Assembly: GCA_009193035.1 (NCBI GenBank)
Contig: SWDT01000007.1
Span: 1-64,000 of the forward strand
DNA length: 64,000 nt
Source of the DNA: Halicephalobus mephisto
Taxonomy: Eukaryota > Nematoda > Chromadorea > Rhabditida > Panagrolaimidae
Direction: 5' to 3'
The notes under the pieces are model-generated. The model saw only the letters and a list, made by a program, of their open reading frames with translations. It was not told the DNA's origin and did not search any database. Below are positions 55,741 through 64,000 of the stretch, piece after piece. Position 1 is the stretch's first letter. Every line of letters starts with the position of its first letter. Position numbers and translations under genes: made by a program.

Positions 55741-57205
55741 AAACTGCACCTTGCGCGCAACGTTGGGGCAGCTCGCGGAAGGAAGTTCTTAGTTTAGGTA
55801 CTGTAGTTTATTCTAGCATATATGTAACTTATATCTGTAAGTATATTAATGTGATTTCGACGTTAAAGTCAGAATCAAGACTGCACCTTGCGCGCAACAT
55901 TGGGGCAGCTCGCGGAAGGAAGTTCTCAGTTTAGGTACTGTAGCTCAATTTAATGTATAATAGTCTATAACTAAGATTGTACTTTGAGATTTCAACGTTA
56001 AAGTCAAAATGAAAACTGCACCTTGCGCGCAACATTGGGGCAGCTCGGAAGAAAAAAGCTCTCAGTTTGAGTACTGTAACTTATCTCAACATCTTTATAA
56101 CCTACATCCATCAATCTCGAAATTAAAACTAAAATCGCATCTTGCGCGCAACAGTAAGGCAAGTGAATAAGAATTATTCAATTTTTTTAAACATTAATTT
56201 TCTTAAAAAATTAATTTTTTGTTTTAAAATTTTTTTATTTTTCAATAACATATTACAACTATTTTATTAATTCTGATTAATATTATAGTTTTCTAAAAAT
56301 TGGAAATTTTAAAACGTTAATTTTCTTTAAAAAAATCGTCATTTTGAATTTTCTTGAATTTTTCTATTTTTAAATTATGAATAATAACGTAATTTAACTA
56401 TTGTATAAAATAAATGTCACAGTTTTCTATATACTACAAAATTATTTTGACGTTATTTGAAAACTTCAAAGATTAGTTCCGTATGTCGATTTTATTTCGG
56501 TTATGTTTATAAATTTTTTTAAATTTTATAAAATTTTTATTTTTCTACTTTTTTATAAATTTTTTATTTTTTATAAATTTAAAGAATTATGCAAATTTTA
56601 ATTTAAGTTGAAAGAATTGGATTAAAGATAAACTACTTTTTGGTTTGCCACAATGTTGCACGCAAGGTACGATTTTAGTTTTAATGTCGAGATTGAGGAT
56701 ATAGGTTATAAAAATGTTGAGATAAGTTACAGTACTCAAACTGAGAGCTTTTTTCTTCCGAGCTGCCACAACGTTGCGCGCAATGTGCAGTTTTCATTTT
56801 GACTTTAACGTTGAAATCTCAAGGTACAATCTTAGTTATAGACTATTATACATTAAATTGAGCTACAGTACCTAAACTGAGAACTTCCTTCCGCGAGCTG
56901 CCCCAACGTTGCGCGCAAGGTGCAGTCTTGATTTTGGCTTTAACGTCGAAATCACATTAATATATTTACAGATATAAGTTACATATATGCTAGAATAAAC
57001 TACAGTACCTAAACTAAGAAATTCCTTCCGCGAGCTGCCCCCAACGTTGCGCGCAAGGTGCAAGTTTTACTCTGACTTTAACGTCGAAATCTTTGAATAT
57101 AATCTTAAACATGATTCCTAGAGATATTAGGATAAACTACTGTACCTAAACTGAGAACTTCCTTCCACGAGCTGCCCCAACGTTGCGCGCAAGGTGCAGC
57201 TTTGA
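55741..57205. repeat. Large foldback: ~430-bp inverted arms of GCGCGC-containing tandem units
   Basis: The left arm (55741-56165) has units beginning near 55743, 55881, 56017 and 56145 with TGCACCTTGCGCGCAAC + TTGGGGCAGCTCG. The right arm (56645-57205) carries the same units, inverted and in exact mirror order, including unit-specific segments, plus one extra unit at the outer end. The AT-rich spacer is about 475 bp. The GCGCGCAA core relates it to the 43.4-kb element. Confidence 0.85.
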
Positions 57206-57360
57206 TCTTAATATGAATTTTCTTACAATTTAACTTTGTCCTTAAATTCAACCATAGTTGTTTACTGTACAAATTTTTTTCGTTTGATTTTCGATAGTTT
57301 AAATTTGAATAAAAAATGACAAAAATTTTATAAATAAAAATTGCCAAAATCGACGATTAA

Positions 57361-57615
57361 TTTTCCTGCGCAGGATGAACAAAGACCAGACAACTTTTTG
57401 GAACATCTCTTGTTTATCCAGAAAAGGGAAGGGCCTTAGGGGCTCTGCTGAAAAGTCCAACGATCGCGTCCTTCTCTGGCCCCGCCCTGACGCTCCGTTG
57501 TTGAAAGAGGAAATATAAAAACGGAGCCCTTGAACGATTTACCTTTAGAGCTTTATGCTTGGTCATATATAGTATACCACAAGTCACGAGGTTACGGTGT
57601 CTTGTATACTACGTA
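57361..57615 (+). other. GC-richer unique island with TATA box and small hairpin
   Basis: A 0.25-kb island in the repeat desert, about 48% G+C by eye. It holds TATAAAA at 57514-57520 and, 50 nt downstream, an 11-bp hairpin (57570-57611: TAGTATA-CCA-CAAG, 17-nt loop, CTTGTATACTA). It could be a small RNA gene or an orphan promoter. No known RNA family was recognised. Confidence 0.3.
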
Positions 57616-58380
57616 AATTTTAAATAAATTTCAATTTAAAAAAAATCAAAATTAAAATTTATGTTTTTTTTTAATTTTAAAAAAATTTCAATTTAAAAAA
57701 AATTAAAATTTATGTTTTTTTTTAAATTTTAAAAAAATTTCATTTTAAAAAAGTTTAAAATTAAAATTTTTGTTTTTTTTTCATTTAAAAAAATTTAAAA
57801 TAAAAATTTATGTTTTTTTTAAATTTTAAATAAACTTCAATTTTTAAAAAAAGTTTAAAATAAAAATTTTTGTTTTTTTTTTTAATTTAAAAAAAATTTC
57901 ATTTTAAAAAAGTTTAAAATTAAAATTAAAATTTTTTTTAAAGTTTAAAATGTAAGTTTTTATTTTTTTTGAATGTTTGAAATAAAATTTTTAAGAATTT
58001 TCTGGAATATTTTAGAAATTTTGGAAGATTGAGGATTTGGTAGAAGATTCTAGGGTCTGTTGAGATACTGTAGAAAATTGAAGTCCTTCAGAATCTTGTA
58101 AAAGTTTATAAAATCCTTTGAAAATTCTGAAATTTTCTAGAATCTTTCAGAATCCAATTAGAAATTTCGAAATTTTCTAAGATTTGTAACTTTTCTAGAA
58201 TCTTTCAGAATTTTGAAATTTCGAAGTTTTACAGAAGATTCTGAAACCTTCTGGAATCTTCCTAGGATCTTGTACAACTTCCCAGAATCCTGCAGAAGAC
58301 TCTAAAACCTTCTAGAATTTCAAACGTTTTTAGAATCCAACAGGCTTCTGAATCCTTTTAAAAGTTCTCAATTTTCGCGT
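57616..58380. other. A/T-rich low-complexity DNA
   Basis: Poly-A/T-type arrays to about 57960, then TTCTAGAATCTTTCAGAATT-type repeats. No gene is seen. Confidence 0.5.
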
Positions 58381-58860
58381 CGGGACCATTTTGTAAAAAA
58401 ATTTATTTTTAATTTCTGTATGATTGATTACGAAATAACCATTATGAAAAGTTAAAATAGTAGGTTACTGTATTTCTAAAAAGTTTCCAATTTTCGTGTC
58501 GGGACCGTTTCGTAAAAAAGTCTATTTTTAATATTTGTATGATTGATTACGAAATAATCACATAAAATCAACTTTCTAGATTACTGTATTTCTAAAAAGT
58601 TCTCAATTTTCGTGTCAGGACCATTTTGTAAAAAAGTTTATTTTTAATTTTTCTATGATTGATTACGAAATAACTTAAATAAAATCAACTTTCTAAATTA
58701 CTGTAATTTTTAGGAATTATGAATTTCGTGTCGGGACCATTTTGTAAAAAAGTTTATTTTTAATATTTGTATGATTGATTACGAAATAACTTAAATAAAA
58801 TTAACTTTCTAAATTACTGTATTTCTAAAAAGTTTCCAATTTTCGTGTCGGGACCGTTTC
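58375..58860. repeat. ~115-bp tandem repeat upstream of the sulfatase
   Basis: Four to five copies of TTCGTGTCGGGACCATTTTG + TTTATTTTTAAT + TGATTGATTACGAAATAAC. This is the inverted form of the GACGCGAATTTTC motif dispersed in the cyclase C introns. Confidence 0.75.
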
Positions 58861-58946
58861 GTGAAGAGATTATTTTTGATTTTTATGATGTTATGATTTT
58901 ACATTTTAGGGTATCTGTAAATTCAGTTTCAACCCTAACGTCCATC

Positions 58947-61900
58947 ATGTCCTTGATCGCGATTCTGATGGTCATCGGTCCGTTGGTGTTCTTGGTGGCC
59001 AGATGCAGCCCTATGTTCCCCGACGAGATGCCCCCTTCCCCGGATAGACCCAACATCGTAATTTTGATGGTTGATGACTTGGGTAAGTTATAACAAATTT
59101 AAAAAATTAAAAAAAATTCGGAATTGAAACCGGAGATTGGGGATTAAAAACGCAAAAATAGAAAAATTTCGTTCATCTTGACAGTTGTCTGGATTTTCAA
59201 AAGCTACGTACTGCCGATTCCCCGGATTCGGTCCGCATTACAACAGCGAGTTTAGACGTCCTGGATTAGGGACTGCCAAAGGCATTAGAGATCAACGAAC
59301 GGGTCAAACGAAAAACAACAATCTGGATTATTACTAAAATTAGTTTAAAAACCTTATTTACAAAACCAGAATTTTCTAAAATTTTTCAAATTCTTCAAAT
59401 TCTAATTTTTCAAATTTCTAAAGATTTCTAAAATTTATTAAACTCTAATTTTTCTAATTTTCTAAAGATTTCTAAAATTTATATTATTTAAATTTATTAA
59501 AATTCTAGTTTTTCTAATTTTTTAAAATTTCTGAAATTTATATTTTTTAAATTTATTAAAATTCTAGTTTTTCTAATTTCTAAAGATTTCTGAAATTTAT
59601 ATTTTTTAAATTTATTAAAATTCTAGTTTTTCTAATTTCTAAAGATTTCTGAAATTGATTAAATTCTAATTTTTTTTTAATTTTCTAAAGATTTCTAAAA
59701 TTATTTAAATTCTAGTTTTTTTAATTTTCTAAAGATTTCTAAAATTATTTAAATTCTAGTTTTTCGAAGTTTTTAAACCTAAAATTTTTTGGAACTTTTT
59801 TAACCTTCCAGAATTCTGTAGGAATTTTTGAAATTTTTAGAATTTCTGAAATTTTCGATGATTTTTGGAAGATTATGAAATCTTTTAAATAATTTTAGGA
59901 CGTATTATAATCCAGGAAATTTTTCGAAACTTCAAATTCTAACATTTTCTAAAAAAATTGTAAAAATTCACTTTAAAACAATTTCACAAAATTTTTATTT
60001 TTATTTTTATATGTAATTCTAAAAATACTTATTTTTTAAAGAATTTTAAGGTTTTATTTTTTTAATTTAAATTTTTACTTTTTTTTTTAAATTAAAATTA
60101 AAATTTTTTATTTTTTTTTAAATTTAAATTTTCATTTTTTAATATAAATTGAAATTAAAATTTTTACTTTTTTATTTAAATTAAAATTAAAATTTTTTAT
60201 TTTTATTTAAATTAAAATTTTTATTTTTTTATTTAAATTAAAATTTTTTAATTTTAATTTTTTTATTTTTTTATTTAAATTAAAATTTTTTAATTTTTAT
60301 TTTTCAGGATATGGGGACATTCTGTCTTATGGGAACCCGACCCAAGAGTGGAACGAGGTGGATCAGATGATCAAAGAAGGCACCAAATTCACGCATGCTT
60401 ACTCGGCAGATTCCATGTGTAGTCCTTCCAGAGCGGCTTTCCTGACAGGGAGACTTCCGATCAGATTAGGGATCACCGGAGGGGCCAGAGTGTTTTTGCC
60501 CCAAGACAAAGGGGGTCTTCCTCAAGACGAACCCACGATCGCAGAGATGTTGAAAGCAGCAGGGTACTACACCGGGATGATCGGGAAGTGGCACTTGGGG
60601 ATCAACCAACACAACAATTCCGACGGGACTTACTTGCCTTCGAAAAGAGGTTTCGATTTCGTCGGTCTGAACCTCCCGTTCACGAACACCTGGCAATGCG
60701 ACACCACTGGGGTCAGTTTTGGGTTAATCTCCATCTCCAGGTTACTGTAAGGTTCTGAAGAAGACAGTTTTGGAATTTTCTGTCACAAATATACCTCTGA
60801 TTTAAGATTGGCCAGATATACTAGGACTGATTTCCCCAAAAGGACCTCCCCGGACCTGGTCGGGGTTTCTAAAAGATCCAAATCGGATCCAATCGGGATC
60901 TTCTGGAAAAATTTACGTCAAAATTAATTTGAAACTTCTTAGAAGGACCTGTCTTACACTCTACTTGAGCTTTCTGACCCATCTTAAGTTGATCCAGAAT
61001 CTTCTGGGAATTTCCAAAAAGATCTATCCTAAATCAGAACTTTCTAGAAAGATCTATCATAAATCAGAACTTTCCAGAAAGATTTGTCTCAAACCGAACT
61101 AGGACTTTTCTAGAAAGATAAGAATCGAGTCAATGTGGGCTTTTCTAGAAAGACCTTTTCTGGCTAGATTAAGGCATTCTAGAAGGACCTGGATCAGGAC
61201 ATTTGAGAACGACCTAAGACCTGAGAGGATCTGAACCAGGACGAACCACAACTTAAAAACTCTGGATCGTATCTGGTTACAACTTTCTAAAACTAATTCG
61301 AAAAGTTATGAAATTCGAACTTGGAATAATTTTAAATTTTGGTTTTTTAATGGTTACTGTATATACTTTTATTACTTTTTTCTATTTCCTACCGTTCAAT
61401 ATTATTGTTGGAACCGGTGGATGGAAGATGACACGAGGACCAACGTAATCCCTAGAGAACAGTTATCCTGAATATCTATTGATCTACAGTAGGACAAAAA
61501 AGACCCTAAATTTTCGTCTTATCTGGTCTACTATTATATTCATGTATACTGTATTTATTATAACTTTACCTACATCCTATCCATAAACTCCATTCTTAGA
61601 ATTACCGTAGTTTTTTCTAATAACTTAACAGTCACTATTCTTGCAAAAATTATAAATTTAAAATTAACATAAAAACCAAAAGATAGTGACTGAAAAAAAC
61701 AATTTTATACTATAGTCACTGTTGGAACCGGTGGATACAAGATGACATGAGGACCAACATAATCCCTAGAGAACAGTTATCCTGAATATCTAGTGATCTA
61801 CAGTAGGACAAAAAAGACCCTAAATTTTCGTCTTGTCTGGTCTACTATTATATTCATATATACTGTATTTATTATAACTTTACCTACATCCTATCCATAA

Positions 61901-64000
61901 ACTCTATTTTTAAACTTACCGTAGTTTTTTCTAGACTTAAAAATTACGATATGATGTTAATTAAATAATTAATTCCAGGAGTACTTTGAAGACGGTCCGG
62001 ACAATAATTGGTGTTTCCTCTACAACGGAGATGAGATTGTTCAGCAACCGATCAAATTCGACCACATGACGGAAGATCTCGTGAATGACTGGCACAGATT
62101 CCTGGAGGAAAGAATGAAGACGGATCAGAGCAGGAGACCATTCTTCTTTTACTTCAGTTTTCCCCATGTTCATTCCACTCAATTTGCGAATGAATTTTTC
62201 AAAGATTCCTCGAATAGAGGACTTTTTGGAGATAACGTGAATGAAATGGCCTGGGCCGTGGGTCAAGTTTTGGATTCTCTTAGAAATCACGGAATCGAGA
62301 AAAACACCTTGGTTATTTTCATGAGTGATCATGGACCTCATCAGGAACTCTGTAACAATGGGGGTTCTACAGCTGGATTAAAAGGAGGAAAATCCAACAG
62401 CTACGAAGGCGGCTTCAGAATCCCCTTCGTGACGTGGATGCCAGGAACGGTCCAAGCCGGAGTCGTTTCTCCCGAAGTCATCTGGGCTCTCGATCTTTAT
62501 CCTACTTTTAAACGTTTAGCTTACGGTAACGGAAATCACCACAAACTCGGGAGCAGAGACACCAGACACCTCGATGGAATCGATGTCTGGCCCGAACTCC
62601 AGGGATATTCGCCCTCGATGAAGAACAACTACAACGACGTCAAACACTACCTGAACGAGTCGTTGAGCAAAAGACGACCCATTTATTTCTACTGTAATAA
62701 ACACCTCATGGCCATACGGTACGGGGACTACAAGGTGAGCAATTCATTGATTCTCGTTATTGTGGCTTCGTGGAAACTTCTGAAGTTTCTAAGAATCTCG
62801 TAGGAACTTTGACACATTATAGAAGCTTCTGAAATTTTGAAGAAGTTTGTATAATTTTTCACATTTCGTAAAAACTTTGAAATTGTTCCAGAAAATCCTA
62901 CAAAAAAGTAATTTTTGATTAAGTAACTATTGCGAAATGTGACAAAAATAACGCAATCGTCACATTTTTCACAAATATTCGATATTTGCGACGAAAATTG
63001 CAATTTAATAATGACGATTTATATTTTTTATTAGATCGAAAATTATACTTTTTGTGTAGATATTTTGGATAGTGTTTATTTCCAAATAAAACCAGGGCTT
63101 TCTAGTCACTATCCAATATTTATTGGAACTGTCAAAATTATTATCTAATATTTATCGGAACTGTCAAAATTATTATCCAACATTTATCGGAACTGTCAAA
63201 GTCACTATCCAAAAACAACTCCAATACACAAAAAAGTCTAACTTTTGGTTTAATAATAATTCCAAAATGCAACAATCGTCACATTTTTCATGAATATTTA
63301 ATCTTTGCAACGAAAACTACAATTAAATAATGACGATTTATATTTTTTGCTGGATTAAAAGTTACATTTTTTGTGTATAAATTTCCGAAATTTTAGAAAA
63401 CCTCAAACAAGATTCTGAAGCTCTGTAAAATTAAATGAAAATTTTCGGAATATTCCAGAACTTAGTAGAAGATTTCGAAATCCTTAATTATCTCATAGAA
63501 GGTTCTAAAGTTTCCCAAATTCCAATCGAAATTTCCACAATCATCTGCAACTTGGAATTTCCGAAAATTTACATTAAATTAATTTTGCAAAAATAATTTT
63601 TTCTGATTTTTTGAAATATCACAATTAATCCAATTTCAGATCCATTTTATGACTTCGCCCATCTTCAAAAACTTCACCGAAGATCCTAAATTGGAGGAAT
63701 TCTGTCCTGGAGGCAAGCCCAAAGACGACTGGTACGTCAGTCAGACTTGTCCAGAATCCCAATTGATCCATCATCATCCTCCTTTGGTGTACAATCTCGC
63801 GGCAGATCCTTTCGAAATGTACCATCTTCCTAGAGAATCTGAACTCGCGAAAGAACTCGTAATCAAAGCCATGGAACTCAAAATAAGGCATAAACAAACT
63901 ATCCCTACGAATATCCCTCAACAACTCGGGATATATGATCTCAATGTTATCCCTTGTTGTAATCCCAACAATTGCACCTGCAACAAACTGACTCCGGACC
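58947..64000 (+). CDS. Arylsulfatase (sul-2-like), 3' end beyond the window
   Basis: Secreted or lysosomal-type sulfatase hydrolysing sulfate esters. Exons: 58947-59082, 60308-60711, 61979-62734, and 63640 to the window end; phases join without breaks. The start gives a signal peptide ([20 protein letters not shown]), 18 nt after an acceptor at 58928. Catalytic features of the formylglycine family are present: metal-binding [14 protein letters not shown], the [12 protein letters not shown] signature whose Cys becomes formylglycine, GKWHLG (Lys and His), and SDHGPH. Exon 3 continues the fold ([37 protein letters not shown]). Exon 4 carries the C-terminal region ([19 protein letters not shown]) and Cys-rich [10 protein letters not shown], as in arylsulfatase A and nematode SUL-2. 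About 470 residues are seen; little should be missing. Introns are 0.9-1.3 kb and repeat-rich. Confidence 0.9.
59083..60307. other. Sulfatase intron 1
   Basis: AT-rich, with ~60-bp imperfect repeats of TTCTAATTTTCTAAAGATTT (59400-59770) and TTAAATTAAAATTTTT runs before the acceptor TTTTTCAG at 60300-60307. Confidence 0.55.
61408..61936. repeat. ~215-bp direct duplication in sulfatase intron 2
   Basis: 61408-61625 and 61721-61936 both run from GTTGGAACCGGTGGAT through GTAGGACAAAAAAGACCC to CTTACCGTAGTTTTTTCTA with few changes, separated by about 95 bp of unrelated sequence. Confidence 0.85.
62925..63380 (+). repeat. Direct-repeat-flanked minisatellite element, copy 2, in sulfatase intron 3
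   Basis: Direct repeats (62955-63060 and 63265-63380; both contain AATAATGACGATTTATATTT) flank ~33-bp units with TTTATCGGAACTGTCAAA (63100-63210). It is the reverse complement of the element at 48200-48750. Confidence 0.75.

Overview
The window is nuclear DNA of a free-living-type nematode, most likely a rhabditid close to Caenorhabditis. The signs are a tandem array of receptor-type guanylate cyclases (the nematode gcy chemoreceptor family), a nematode-expanded DUF273 fragment, many 40-60 nt introns ending in TTTTCAG-like acceptors, an AG placed 0-18 nt before most start codons (consistent with spliced-leader trans-splicing), RTE-type retrotransposon remains, and AT-rich introns full of tandem repeats. 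No species can be named from the sequence alone.

Layout. 0.15-0.7 kb (+): truncated 5' part of a DUF273 type II membrane protein gene. 1.3-8.7, 9.4-14.8 and 16.9-25.1 kb (all -): three receptor guanylate cyclases, here called A, B and C. C assembles into an unbroken 1073-residue reading frame. A and B are young duplicates of each other (each 1085 residues if the frame is followed across breaks), and both carry clusters of one- and two-base frame breaks. 15.5-16.75 kb (+): a cysteine string protein (dnj-14/CSP-like), between B and C. 27.7-29.65 kb (+): an acidic, repeat-bearing protein of unknown function. 29.75-30.5 kb (-): DNAJC8/SPF31-like splicing J-protein. 30.7-33.25 kb (-): fust-1 (FUS/EWS/TAF15 family). 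34.4-37.1 kb (+): nxf-1 mRNA export receptor. 37.1-58.9 kb: about 22 kb with no credible gene, made almost wholly of tandem repeats, foldbacks and A/T runs. 58.9-64.0 kb (+): an arylsulfatase (sul-2-like), running off the window end.

How the parts relate. The left third is a chemosensory receptor cluster evolving by tandem duplication, with patchwork gene conversion and intron turnover. The middle block (27.7-37.1 kb) groups three RNA-processing genes: fust-1 and the DNAJC8 gene lie head-to-tail 186 bp apart as in a nematode operon, and fust-1 and nxf-1 diverge from a 1.1-kb region built of five ~155-bp repeats. The DNAJC8 gene converges on the 27.7-kb gene with one palindromic poly(A) signal serving both strands. 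The right part is repeat-rich and includes a family of terminal-inverted-repeat elements whose interiors hold GCGCGC-containing tandem units.

All gene models were built by eye from splice sites and reading-frame continuity. For fust-1, nxf-1, the CSP gene and guanylate cyclase C, the summed exon lengths are exact multiples of three. Repeat boundaries are approximate.
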